DNA of 40,722 nucleotides from Candidatus Omnitrophota bacterium (GCA_016204125.1 JACQLI010000023.1:1-40722), one strand, 5' to 3'; shown: positions 6,893 to 15,013, counted from the first letter of the stretch. Program-made: numbers and translations. The notes: generated by a model from the letters alone, not told the origin.

Positions 6893-8106
6893 TAGCAGCA
6901 ACCTCCATCCAAACAGACAGATTTCGCTACAGTTGTTTTTCTGTACCGTTTCCCTTTGGTTTCGCGCGGATCACGTTCCGCTGTGCGGTGACAATCAAAA
7001 GGTTTGGCTTTGGCAAGCGGAACATCTTTCGACGGTGGCACCAAAATGAAATCGTTGTGATAGGGCGCCTTGGAATAGATCTGATAGGTCTTATCACAGA
7101 CCGCCGTTCTTGCACCGCGTTTCAGAACATGCCCATCATCATCCACAACCTGTTTCCATGGTCCCTTATAAATCACGGCTTGATTTCTTTCCCAGCAAGG
7201 GCCTTCCTTACCTTTATAGGCCGTAATCGTGACCGAGCGAAATTCGATTCCTTGAACAATGCGCCACGGTCTTTCATCAAACTTTTCAATTTTGAGTCCG
7301 TAAAAACCGGCTTCCTCAAAAGCCCTGACAAATTCTTTCTCCTGAAAGGCTCCCGAGATACATCCACTCCAAAGCTCTGGATCCTTCTGAAGTTTATGAG
7401 GGATGGACTCGTCCGAAACAATATCGGAAATTGCGACACGTCCGCCCTTTCTCAAAACTCGGTGAATTTCCCGGAACAAAGTTTTCTTGTCTTCAGATCG
7501 GACGAGATTCAAGACACAATTGGAAACAATCACATCAATGGATTCATCTTCAATGAGCGGCGATTGCTGCCGTATGTGTTCCACCGCATCCTCGAAATGA
7601 GTCAAATCGTCCACCGAATGAATCGGGTTGCCTTTGAACGTTGCCTCTAAGGCTTCAAGGTCTGTCCTTAAATCTTGAATGCGGCCTCTTCGGAACTCCA
7701 CATTGTGCCAGCCGATTCGGTCACCAACCTCCTTTTGATATTTTCTGGCGAGCGCTAACATGGGAGGGTTGAAATCAATGCCAATTACTTTCCCCTTCGG
7801 ACCCACGATTTGAGAGGCGATGTAACAGATTTTCCCTGCACCGGATCCCAGATCCAAAACCACATCGCCTTCTTTCAGATAGCGCGAAGGATCCCCGCAG
7901 CCATAATCCCTTTCGAGGATTTCCTTAGAGATAACCTTAAGATACTTGGGATCGTAGCTCGTGGGACAGCAAAGAGCTTCTTCTTTGGCCTTTGCCCCCC
8001 GCGCATACCGCTCCCGGACCGCTTGTTCGACGGGCAGCCTTCCGTTCAAGAACAGCTCTCGACCATTAGTGTGATGTTTTCCATTTCCATTATGTGAATA
8101 TTTCAT
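6892..8106 (-). CDS. arsM: Arsenite methyltransferase ArsM, long form
   Basis: A 404-residue SAM-dependent methyltransferase. Motif I is LDLGSGAGK (about residues 84-92). The three cysteines that bind As(III) in characterised ArsM enzymes are all placed as expected: ALCCP (C46/C47), SNCVLNL (C197) and WSGCISGAF (C249). The protein runs about 110 residues beyond the core, with further cysteines in this extension and a terminal GGCC. Such a C-terminal extension is typical of ArsM-like proteins in arsenosugar clusters. The chosen ATG (MKYSHNGNG) has GGGAGG and AAGGA upstream and overlaps the previous gene by 17 bases; the longer open frame upstream looks unlike the family. The product methylates arsenite in the cytoplasm. 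Confidence 0.93.
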   Translation of the reverse strand: MKYSHNGNGKHHTNGRELFLNGRLPVEQAVRERYARGAKAKEEALCCPTSYDPKYLKVISKEILERDYGCGDPSRYLKEGDVVLDLGSGAGKICYIASQIVGPKGKVIGIDFNPPMLALARKYQKEVGDRIGWHNVEFRRGRIQDLRTDLEALEATFKGNPIHSVDDLTHFEDAVEHIRQQSPLIEDESIDVIVSNCVLNLVRSEDKKTLFREIHRVLRKGGRVAISDIVSDESIPHKLQKDPELWSGCISGAFQEKEFVRAFEEAGFYGLKIEKFDERPWRIVQGIEFRSVTITAYKGKEGPCWERNQAVIYKGPWKQVVDDDGHVLKRGARTAVCDKTYQIYSKAPYHNDFILVPPSKDVPLAKAKPFDCHRTAERDPRETKGKRYRKTTVAKSVCLDGGCC

Positions 8107-8770
8107 GTTCCTTACCTCCCCTAAGATTTTTCGCCGATCCGACCGATCGGTGCCAGATGACCGAGCGGCCGTCCGCCGCTTGACCGACTGGTACTTCATC
8201 AAGATCATCAAGTTTCTGAAGCAAATAGTAAGACAAATTCTTTTCATTCAACTTGTTTAATGTCGATTCAAACACGTGCTGCGAACTCCACGGAATATTT
8301 TTGAAGATTGAGGGCTGTTCACAATTGGTTCCAATCAGATAGTAACCGCCGTCATAGGCAGGACCGATGACAACGTCATAAAACTCAAGGGCGTCAAATC
8401 CTTTCATGATCAAATCGGCCCTAAGGCCCAAAGTGTCGCTTCCAAGCGCCATTACTTTTTTGAACCCCTTTTCGAAAGCAAACTGAAATGCATTTTGAAG
8501 ACGCACTCCAAGACCAGAACCTCTTTGAACCACATATTCATAAGAGCCAGAAAGCCAGGAACGAAAGGCCTCTTCTTTCTCTGGAGGATCAAAAGCGACG
8601 ATTAGTTTTATGAAATCTTGGGGAAGAGAATTAAGAATTCCAAGGTTTGTCTCGGTAAGCTCACGATAGGCTTGCGCAGCGCGTTGGTCTCCGACGCTTT
8701 TTGCAAGCCGCGTTTTTACCTTGCCCGGCTCCGGATATTTCACGAAATACAAAATCAATTTATCTCCCAT
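8090..8770 (-). CDS. Arsenosugar-cluster transferase, TIGR04282 (DUF2064) type
   Basis: A 226-residue protein of the DUF2064/TIGR04282 group, related to nucleotidyl- and glycosyltransferases with a GT-A fold. Visible motifs are KYPEPGKVKTRL (11-22), the acidic metal-site-like GSDTLGL (110-116) and GPAYDGGYYLIG (136-147). Members are found next to TIGR04283 glycosyltransferases in arsenosugar and related clusters; their exact reaction is not established, and activation or transfer of a sugar is inferred. The ATG overlaps the end of the preceding glycosyltransferase gene by 11 bases. The gene's own 3' end overlaps arsM by 17 bases. Confidence 0.9.
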   Translation of the reverse strand: MGDKLILYFVKYPEPGKVKTRLAKSVGDQRAAQAYRELTETNLGILNSLPQDFIKLIVAFDPPEKEEAFRSWLSGSYEYVVQRGSGLGVRLQNAFQFAFEKGFKKVMALGSDTLGLRADLIMKGFDALEFYDVVIGPAYDGGYYLIGTNCEQPSIFKNIPWSSQHVFESTLNKLNEKNLSYYLLQKLDDLDEVPVGQAADGRSVIWHRSVGSAKNLRGGKEHEIFT

Positions 8771-9479
8771 GAGAACTCACCAGATATTTTTCTCTTAAAT
8801 TCTCCGGATTCTCCTTTAAGAGCTTATAGCCAAAAAGGATCCGAGCGTTTCTAAGGATTTGGCGAAGAACGCCGTGTTCCATGTACCGTCTTGAGGAGAC
8901 AGCTACCGGCTCCTCGATCATAGTGATGCGGCCTTTCTTCCTCATGCAATCCGAAAAAATCAAATCCTCAAGCAAGGGAACTTCCGGAAATCCATTGAGT
9001 GATTCGAAGACTTCCCGCTTCACAAAAATTGCATTCGTTCCCACAAGACAATGCATCAGGCCAAGGTAAATGGTATTTAGGAGAAACTCGTAGACACCAA
9101 GTAGGAAACTCGTAGGCTCGTATTTTTTCCTGAATCCCCCTCCGATGTACCTTTGCTCAATCTTCTCCTGTACAAGTCCAATCGCCCTGTCTGGAAGACG
9201 CACATCTGCATGAGTAAAAAGGAAGACATCTGATTGGGCTTCGAAGGCTCCCGCATTCATCTGAAGTGCGCGATCCGGATACGCTGTCTGAAACAGGCAG
9301 ACACTTGGATACTCACGCCGGATGATTTCATCGGTGCCGTCCCGGGAATTCCCGTCCACAGCAATCACCTCATCCGCTCCGAGCGAAAGGAGGTGTGTCA
9401 GCGTCCGAGCAATAAGGGTTCTTTCGTTCGCAACCGGAACAATAATGGAAACTGTTGGTTTTTTGTCCATAACTCCCAT
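8760..9479 (-). CDS. Arsenosugar-cluster glycosyltransferase, family 2 (TIGR04283 type), second copy
   Basis: A 239-residue GT2 enzyme with VSIIVPVANE, VIAVDGNSRDGT, the metal-binding THADVRLP, and LLEDLIFSDCMRKKGR where the catalytic acid is expected. It is paralogous to the enzyme at 4099-4764 but clearly divergent, so the two may add different units or act on different acceptors. The family is found with ArsM/ArsS. Two starts are possible (9479 or 9470); the first is listed because the second has its purine-rich site only 3 bases away. The gene overlaps the end of the GT-C gene by 82 bases, one of the longest overlaps in the run, and its stop overlaps the next start by 11. Confidence 0.88.
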   Translation of the reverse strand: MGVMDKKPTVSIIVPVANERTLIARTLTHLLSLGADEVIAVDGNSRDGTDEIIRREYPSVCLFQTAYPDRALQMNAGAFEAQSDVFLFTHADVRLPDRAIGLVQEKIEQRYIGGGFRKKYEPTSFLLGVYEFLLNTIYLGLMHCLVGTNAIFVKREVFESLNGFPEVPLLEDLIFSDCMRKKGRITMIEEPVAVSSRRYMEHGVLRQILRNARILFGYKLLKENPENLREKYLVSSHGR

Positions 9480-10819
9480 CCCAAAAAGAAATAAAAGATG
9501 CCATATTCAACCAAGCGAGACAAATCGAAGAAGTGAGGTTTCCCCTGATAGGTGAAATAGAAGTCTAGGTAATAAAGAAAAATCAAGCCCGAAAGCAGGA
9601 TCAGAGAACGCAGAGGTATGAAGAAAAGAAACGGAAAGATCCATGTGAGGTACCACGGATTTCCTGTTGGAGCGAGGAGAAAAAGGAACGTCAAAACCAC
9701 AAGCGAGGCCTGGCAGAAGGAAAGGAGATCCTCTTTTCTCTTAAGCCAATGAAGGACGAGAACAATAGCTGTGGAGAAAATTCCTCCAGCGATTATCCGA
9801 CTCATTGCATGAGTCCACTCATTATTCACCGGTAGCATTGAAACGCTGCCGTGAATCAAGCTAAACAGGCCGTCGTTGACCCTCCAAGAGGTTGCAAAGA
9901 TTCCCAAACCTTCAAAAAGAGAAACTCCCACACCGGAAAAAGGAAGGTAAAAGAGAACGAGTAAAACCAAAAAGAGTCCAACTCCCAGAAAGGTTTGGCG
10001 CCTTTGCTTTGGCAAAGTCCACGCGATAAGAAGCGGGAAAAGAACGACGGGAAACCATTTGGTTAAGGCGGCTAGACTAAGAAGTCCATAGGCGGATACG
10101 AGCCAGTCTCTCGTCAGGCAATAGATCATTCCCGTAAGAAAGAGAATAACAAACACATCAAGATGAAGGCTGTTTGAAAATTCTTTTAATACGAGAGGCG
10201 ACCAGGCATAAAGAAGACTCCATTCTTTGGAAATGTCAAAGCGCTTAAGAATAGCAACTGTCAGAGAGAGAATTCCAAGTTCAGCGACAAGAATCATCGC
10301 TTTCCAACCCCAGAGTTTCCAAGGCGTGATCCACTGAGACAGGGCAAAGAGAATCTGAGCGAAGGGAGGATAAATCGTTTTAATCCCCGGGTGATTGATT
10401 CTTTCAAAGACGGCTCCCATGTCGGGAGAGCTAATCTCTCCCCTTTCTTCTCCTGTCTGAAAAGCTTCCTTGGGCGAAAGCGCGTAGGGATTCTCTCCTC
10501 GGAGAAGCGTCTCGCCATCCCAAAGGTAGCGGTAAGGATCGGTTTCCTGAATCGGGTTGGATGGAAGATACGCAACACGGCAAAGAATGGCGATCACAAA
10601 AATCCACAGAGACAGAAAAGACTTTGAGTGAGTTTCTTTCGAATTCCTCCTTAACCACTCGAAGGTTGCAAAGTAAGCAATGAACGCCAAACCTTCAAGC
10701 ATAAGGAAAGATAGAATCGGCCGCTCCGCATGGCCCGCTCCGAAGACAAAAGAATGGCTAAGCCATGAAATCCCAATTTGCGTCAACAAAATGAACGCGC
10801 CCAAGACGATCAGAGTCAT
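9398..10819 (-). CDS. Polytopic GT-C type glycosyltransferase (mannosyltransferase-like)
   Basis: A 473-residue integral membrane protein with about ten to twelve hydrophobic helices. The first extramembrane loop holds ETDPYRYLWDG, ENPYALSP and then TIYPPFAQ, the acidic-plus-aromatic pattern of GT-C enzymes related to GT87/DUF2029, which use polyprenyl-phosphate sugars on the outer face of the membrane. Donor and acceptor are unknown. With two GT2 enzymes and a GH1 enzyme in the same run, a glycolipid or envelope glycan is a likely product. The ATG overlaps the GH1 stop codon (ATGA). The 3' end overlaps the next gene by 82 bases. Confidence 0.82.
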   Translation of the reverse strand: MTLIVLGAFILLTQIGISWLSHSFVFGAGHAERPILSFLMLEGLAFIAYFATFEWLRRNSKETHSKSFLSLWIFVIAILCRVAYLPSNPIQETDPYRYLWDGETLLRGENPYALSPKEAFQTGEERGEISSPDMGAVFERINHPGIKTIYPPFAQILFALSQWITPWKLWGWKAMILVAELGILSLTVAILKRFDISKEWSLLYAWSPLVLKEFSNSLHLDVFVILFLTGMIYCLTRDWLVSAYGLLSLAALTKWFPVVLFPLLIAWTLPKQRRQTFLGVGLFLVLLVLFYLPFSGVGVSLFEGLGIFATSWRVNDGLFSLIHGSVSMLPVNNEWTHAMSRIIAGGIFSTAIVLVLHWLKRKEDLLSFCQASLVVLTFLFLLAPTGNPWYLTWIFPFLFFIPLRSLILLSGLIFLYYLDFYFTYQGKPHFFDLSRLVEYGIFYFFLGWELWTKNQQFPLLFRLRTKEPLLLGR

Positions 10820-12090
10820 GGTCGAGTCCCCCGTTCACAAATTTGGGCAAACCTTTTCGCCGAAGGACGGATCTTTCGCTCCTGCGTTTCGTAATCCACC
10901 TCAATGAGCCCAAAGCGGGGTGAGAACCCTTCCGCCCATTCATAATTATCAAGCAGGGACCAGTAGAGGTAGCCAAAGACCGGGGCTCCTTCTTGGATCG
11001 CCTTCGCAAGTTCACCTAAATGGCTCTCGATAAATTCAAACCGCTCCTCGTCATGATCCGTGCAGACTCCGTTCTCGGTAACCAGGAGCGGAAGCTTATA
11101 TTGGGAGAATTCCTTGATGAGGCGGTAAAGGCCCTGCGGGTAGATTTCCCAGGAAAGAAAATTACGCCTGCCCACTTGCCGGTGGTGTTTCAAGGTACAG
11201 ATGTCGCCGAAGAGAGCGGGGATCCGAAAGCCCTCGTTATGAACAAAATCACGCGTGTAGTAATTCATGCCGATGAAATCAAGCGTGCGTGCCTTGGGGA
11301 GCTGAATCTTAAAAAGGCCGGGATAAAAAATGCGGCCGCGGATCAAGGCCCTGATGAAAAGATGATTGAACATCAGGTTCCGAATCCAAACGGAAATCCG
11401 GTCCTTCCAGGAACGGTCGGAACAGGGAGTAAAGATCAATACGTGTTTCGCAATCCCCACTTGGGCGGGTGAGCGCTTCAGCCGCTGGTTCACCTCTTTG
11501 ACGGCGTCGTAAGCCAGGACATGACCTTTGAGGAGATGGCCTAATGCTTGCAAGGTTTTTTCGTAGGATCTTTCAGCCGGAGGCCATTCCCCCATGAAGT
11601 AACTTTTAAAAACATAGGCGACAGGTTCATTTAAAGTGATCCAGTACCGGACACCTTCGCCGAGCGTTTCGACCGCTTTTCGGACATATCGTGCAAAAAG
11701 ATTCGGTGTCTTGTGTGAAAGCCATCCGCCCTGCTTGGCAAGCCAAAGAGGCAGGGTAAAATGATGCAGCGTGACGATGGGCTCTAACCGATTCAATTTG
11801 AGGGCCTCAATGACCTCGCGGTAATGCGAAAGCGCCTCCTCGTTGAATTGGCCTTCCTCGGGTTCGATCCGGCTCCATTCCAGGGAGAAGCGGTGGGCAT
11901 TATGGTGAAGAGATTTCGCCAAAGAGAAATCTTCCCGGAACCGATTCCAGTGGTCACAAGCCTTCCCGGAACGCTCTTTGACCTTCCCGTTTTGCTCCCA
12001 ATCCCACCAGTCACTGTTTATGTTATTTCCTTCCACTTGATGAGAGGAAGTCGCCGCCCCCCAAAGGAAATCTTTTGGGAATTCAAACAT
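10816..12090 (-). CDS. Glycoside hydrolase family 1 (beta-glucosidase-like)
   Basis: A GH1 enzyme of about 424 residues from the chosen ATG. Family features include FLWGAATSSHQVEGNN at the N-terminus, HRFSLEWSRIEP, TLNEP with the acid/base Glu (about E155) and LLVTENGV with the nucleophile Glu (about E339), then YLYWSLLDNYEWAEGF. Both catalytic residues are present. GH1 enzymes hydrolyse or transfer beta-linked sugars; a transfer role fits the glycosyltransferase-rich context but is inference. The ATG at 12090 has GAGGTGAGG just before it and overlaps the HPr gene by 8 bases; a GTG 3 codons earlier is less likely. No signal peptide is seen, so it is cytoplasmic. A close paralogue lies at 33067-34326. 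Confidence 0.92.
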   Translation of the reverse strand: MFEFPKDFLWGAATSSHQVEGNNINSDWWDWEQNGKVKERSGKACDHWNRFREDFSLAKSLHHNAHRFSLEWSRIEPEEGQFNEEALSHYREVIEALKLNRLEPIVTLHHFTLPLWLAKQGGWLSHKTPNLFARYVRKAVETLGEGVRYWITLNEPVAYVFKSYFMGEWPPAERSYEKTLQALGHLLKGHVLAYDAVKEVNQRLKRSPAQVGIAKHVLIFTPCSDRSWKDRISVWIRNLMFNHLFIRALIRGRIFYPGLFKIQLPKARTLDFIGMNYYTRDFVHNEGFRIPALFGDICTLKHHRQVGRRNFLSWEIYPQGLYRLIKEFSQYKLPLLVTENGVCTDHDEERFEFIESHLGELAKAIQEGAPVFGYLYWSLLDNYEWAEGFSPRFGLIEVDYETQERKIRPSAKRFAQICERGTRP

Positions 12091-12415
12091 CTTCCTCACC
12101 TCTCAACGCTTCAATAACGTCATCCGCACAATTTTCCCGCATAAGAAAATAGGTTTCGATAGCTTGAATCGCCATTTCAGCGTCATCTCCCTCTACCTCA
12201 ACGACCAGTTTTGATTTCCATGTCGCTCCTAAAAGGAGAAGCCCCAGAATGCTTTTCCCGTCCACCGAAAGCCTCCCCTTGCGGATCCGGATGTCAGAGC
12301 TAAATTGCTTAGCGAATAAGATAAAACGGGTTGCCGTGCGGGCATGAAGACCGAGCTGACACGGCATCGTTACTTCTGTCTTCCTGATCCTCGCGTCCTT
12401 GCTTTCGAGTTCCAT
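12083..12415 (-). CDS. HPr-family phosphocarrier protein
   Basis: A 110-residue HPr homologue. GLHARTATRF carries the phosphorylated histidine (His24 here, His15 in classical HPr) and GKSILGLLLLGAT carries the regulatory serine (Ser55, Ser46 in classical HPr). It is some 20 residues longer than usual, with a charged N-terminal stretch and an acidic tail. HPr passes phosphate from enzyme I to PTS enzymes and in many bacteria regulates carbon use; no other PTS gene is in the window. The chosen ATG has AGGAGG 6-7 bases upstream; an earlier ATG lies just before that site and is rejected. Its presence inside an arsenosugar run is unusual. Confidence 0.88.
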   Translation of the reverse strand: MELESKDARIRKTEVTMPCQLGLHARTATRFILFAKQFSSDIRIRKGRLSVDGKSILGLLLLGATWKSKLVVEVEGDDAEMAIQAIETYFLMRENCADDVIEALRGEEDV

Positions 12416-12430
12416 CTCCCACCTCCTCAT

Positions 12431-12601
12431 TTAAAAAGGAATCTTGATCTGCTTGCCGCAATGGGGGCAAACAATGACGCGATATTTTCCGGTCGAATCT
12501 TCAACAACCCTTTCCTCAAACACAGCCTTAGGCACCCGGCTTAATCCTGAACAGCCGCTCATGAGAGTCGCGACGACGAAGATAAGAACCATCCTTTTCA
12601 T
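12431..12601 (-). CDS. Small zinc-ribbon lipoprotein (56 residues)
   Basis: Found by reading the gap between the flavoprotein and HPr genes. The frame encodes 56 residues, starting MKRMVLIFVVATLMSGC. This is a lipoprotein signal with a lipobox LMSGC at residues 13-17, so the mature protein would be lipidated on Cys17. The C-terminus holds one CPHCGK half of a zinc ribbon (residues 45-50). The start is 2 bases after the flavoprotein stop codon, and the stop directly precedes the HPr leader ATG. The position and the two independent motifs support a real gene. No family is recognised; a thiol or metal-binding role at the membrane is possible. Confidence 0.7.
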   Translation of the reverse strand: MKRMVLIFVVATLMSGCSGLSRVPKAVFEERVVEDSTGKYRVIVCPHCGKQIKIPF

Positions 12602-12603
12602 GG

Positions 12604-14046
12604 TTATGCCAACCGAATCAGCCTCTTCGCTAATTTAGGAAACCAACCGCTAAACAACTTTTCTCTGTAGTATTGATCACAAGAACGTTTCACTGCTTGC
12701 GAAAGTGTCGGATAAACATGGATCGTCTGGGAAATCTGGGTGATCGGAATTCTTGCTTTCATGGCGAGAGCAAATTCGTGGAGGAGTTCTCCCGCATTCG
12801 GACCCAGAAGATGGGCACCCAAGATTTGATTCTTCCTATCGCAAACCAGCTTAATGAGGCCGTGGCCTTCCCCTTCGATCACCGCTCGATCCACATCTTC
12901 AAATTGAAACTTGAATACCTGAATATTCTTTTCTCCGTATTCTTTTTTGGCTTCTGCCTCGGTCATTCCAACGCGGCCTAACTCAGGATCCGTATAAGTG
13001 ACCCACGGCACAACGCGATAATCGGTTTTTCGGTTCATAAAAGGGAAAAGCGCATTCGAGACGACAATCCCAGCTTGATATTCCGCTACATGCGTAAAGG
13101 GATAAAGTCCCGTGACATCACCCGCTGCGAAGATGTGTCTTAAGGAAGTTCGCATCGTAGTGTCCACTTTAATTCCTTTCTTATCGTGCTCAACACCGAT
13201 AAGCTGTAAATTAAGGCCTTCGATATTTGGAGCACGGCCGATGGCAATCATCACTTCATCGACTTCCAAATTCAAATTGCCATGGATCTCGCACTGAGCC
13301 GCTAACAATCTCTTCCCATTCCCATTTCCCTTGACTTCCTTAACTTCCATGCAGGTTACAATATCAATTCCTTCTTTCTTAAGAATCCCCTCTAAGGCAT
13401 CCGCAAGTTCCTTATCCTCACGCGGTAAAATCTGACCCATTTTTTCAATAACCGTAACCTTAGAACCTAACCGTGCGAATACTTGCGCAAACTCCATTCC
13501 AATCGGTCCTGCGCCAAGAATCGCAATCGACTTGGGTAAGTCCTTAAGTTGAAGAGCGGTAATATTGGTAAGGGCACCTGATTCTTTAAGACCAGGTATG
13601 GGTAGGATCACAGGTCTTGATCCCGTTGCTATCAAGAATTTTTTAGCTTGAACTCGTCTTCCCTGTTTTCCGTTCGTCTCGAAGGTATGAGGATCGATGA
13701 ACTTCCCTTCTCCAAAGATCACCTCAACACCCATCTTTCTGAATCTCTCGGGATCGTCATTCTTGCCAATGCGTTCTTGAACTGAACGCATCCGGTTCAT
13801 AACTTTTTTGAAATTTACCTGCGCTCCAGATTTCTCGATCCCGAATTCTTCAGAACGCTTGATGAGGGAAGCGACTTTCGCAGACTGAACGAGGGTTTTT
13901 GTCGGAACGCAGCCCCAGTGAAGGCAGTCTCCCCCGAGAGATTCTTTCTCCACTAGGGCAACCTTTGCTCCAAACTGAGCGGCTCCACTTGCGGTAACAA
14001 GCCCTGCAACACCGCCTCCTATAATCACCAGGTCAAACTGTGTCAT
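12604..14046 (-). CDS. Mercuric-reductase-like FAD/NAD(P) disulfide oxidoreductase
   Basis: A 480-residue class I pyridine nucleotide-disulfide oxidoreductase. It has the FAD site GGGVAGLVTA (10-19), the redox pair GGDCLHWGCVPTKTL (C41, C46), an NAD(P) site ILGAGPIGMEFAQ and the second FAD site IFAAGDVTG. The C-terminus has IHVYPTLSQAVK where lipoamide dehydrogenase has HPTLSE, so the usual Glu partner of the His is Gln. There is no N-terminal metal-binding domain and no C-terminal cysteine pair as in true MerA, so mercury reduction should not be assumed. Such proteins are commonly paired with TVP38 proteins, as here, where the genes overlap by 14 bases. The natural disulfide substrate is unknown. 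Confidence 0.85.
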   Translation of the reverse strand: MTQFDLVIIGGGVAGLVTASGAAQFGAKVALVEKESLGGDCLHWGCVPTKTLVQSAKVASLIKRSEEFGIEKSGAQVNFKKVMNRMRSVQERIGKNDDPERFRKMGVEVIFGEGKFIDPHTFETNGKQGRRVQAKKFLIATGSRPVILPIPGLKESGALTNITALQLKDLPKSIAILGAGPIGMEFAQVFARLGSKVTVIEKMGQILPREDKELADALEGILKKEGIDIVTCMEVKEVKGNGNGKRLLAAQCEIHGNLNLEVDEVMIAIGRAPNIEGLNLQLIGVEHDKKGIKVDTTMRTSLRHIFAAGDVTGLYPFTHVAEYQAGIVVSNALFPFMNRKTDYRVVPWVTYTDPELGRVGMTEAEAKKEYGEKNIQVFKFQFEDVDRAVIEGEGHGLIKLVCDRKNQILGAHLLGPNAGELLHEFALAMKARIPITQISQTIHVYPTLSQAVKRSCDQYYREKLFSGWFPKLAKRLIRLA

Positions 14047-14716
14047 AGGAATTCCCTCCCTTGATTTTTTTGTAAATTGACGGCAGAAAGGAAATGAAAA
14101 TCAAAAGCACGCCGGCCAGAATCAAATTGAGAAAGGCCGCTCGACTGGCTCCTTGAACTCCTTCGAGAAGCGCATCTGCAAAATAGGTGTAGATAAAAGT
14201 CCCGGGTAGCATTCCAATTACTGACGCTAGGAGATAATCGCGATACCTGACGGCTGAGAAACCTGCACCAAAATTGAGACCGTTAAAGGGAACAATTGGA
14301 ATTAGGCGAAGACGGAAAATGGTTTTAAAGCCAGACCTTCCGATTTGCTCATCGAGCTCGGCAAGTTTTCCGCCCTTTAGGAAGCTCTTTACAAAATCAC
14401 GCCCCAAATAACGTGCTGCAAAGAAAGCGAGCGACGCTCCAAGGTTTGAAGCAATCACGTTATAAAGCGTTCCCCATGCCGTACCAAAAACGGCTCCCCC
14501 AGCAAGTGTTAGCAGCGAACCTGGTAAAGCGACAACACATCCAACAGAATAAATCGCAATAAAAATGAACGGTCCCCACCATTGGCCCCGTAGGGATTCA
14601 AGAAAACTGACGATCTGTTCCTTTGTAAAATACTGAGAAAGGGGTGTGTAGCGCACGACGAGACCAACGACAAGAATAACAGCTACTAAAATGATAAATC
14701 TCGTTATTTTGTTCAT
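14033..14716 (-). CDS. TVP38/TMEM64 (VTT/SNARE-associated) family membrane protein
   Basis: A 227-residue membrane protein of the TVP38/TMEM64 (VTT, DedA-related) family. It has an N-terminal helix, then GYxxx-free hydrophobic segments with the signature LPGSLLTLAGGAVFGTAWG (about 75-93), a central RLRLIPIVPFNGLNFGAG motif and a final pair of helices. DedA-related proteins help move lipids such as undecaprenyl phosphate across membranes; TVP38 proteins are often found with mercuric-reductase-like flavoproteins, and some have been linked to selenite or metalloid stress. The ATG is 3 bases after the preceding stop codon. Confidence 0.9.
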   Translation of the reverse strand: MNKITRFIILVAVILVVGLVVRYTPLSQYFTKEQIVSFLESLRGQWWGPFIFIAIYSVGCVVALPGSLLTLAGGAVFGTAWGTLYNVIASNLGASLAFFAARYLGRDFVKSFLKGGKLAELDEQIGRSGFKTIFRLRLIPIVPFNGLNFGAGFSAVRYRDYLLASVIGMLPGTFIYTYFADALLEGVQGASRAAFLNLILAGVLLIFISFLPSIYKKIKGGNSYDTV

Positions 14717-14719
14717 TAC

Positions 14720-15013
14720 TCAGCGCTCCTTAACTTCGAGACCATTTGCCTTGAGAATTTCAAGTGCATGCGCACGACAATCCAAAAAATGGCGCAGCTG
14801 ATCCGGCTTTTCAGCTTCAACCATGTGAATCAAATCCTTTTCGCTTACATCAAGCAATGCGATGGTAGCAAGATATTCCCTATCCTTTTCTGATTTCATC
14901 TGCGTCATGAGTTCCTGCGTGGCAATTCCCTCCACAAATCGCAAACGAACCAATGCCGCAAGCTTCTTAAAAGGAATTCCGCAATAACAGGCCGAAACTT
15001 TGATTTTCTCCAC
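14720..15013 (-). CDS. Small cysteine-containing protein of unknown function
   Basis: This is a 97-residue soluble protein with no family I recognise. It has a CxC pair near the start (SACYCG, C9 and C11) and another Cys at about 79 (LDCRAHA), followed by helical, charged sequence. Its start is a GTG with AAGGAG about 9 bases upstream, a clear ribosome site. It lies 16 bases after a zinc-finger protein gene and 3 bases before the TVP38 gene, inside the long run. A metalloid or redox-related function is possible, but only from the neighbourhood and cysteines. Confidence 0.7.
   Translation of the reverse strand: MEKIKVSACYCGIPFKKLAALVRLRFVEGIATQELMTQMKSEKDREYLATIALLDVSEKDLIHMVEAEKPDQLRHFLDCRAHALEILKANGLEVKER

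Noticed and set aside
6841..7650. 269-codon plus-strand open frame
   Set aside because: It runs antisense to arsM, has no family features and no ribosome site; long antisense frames are expected from codon bias.
8107..8247. 47-residue N-terminal extension of ArsM
   Set aside because: It lies within the TIGR04282-type gene in another frame; the ATG at 8106 has a ribosome site and fits the family.
12604..14046. True mercuric reductase (merA)
   Set aside because: It lacks the N-terminal metal domain and the C-terminal cysteine pair, and there is no mer operon nearby.
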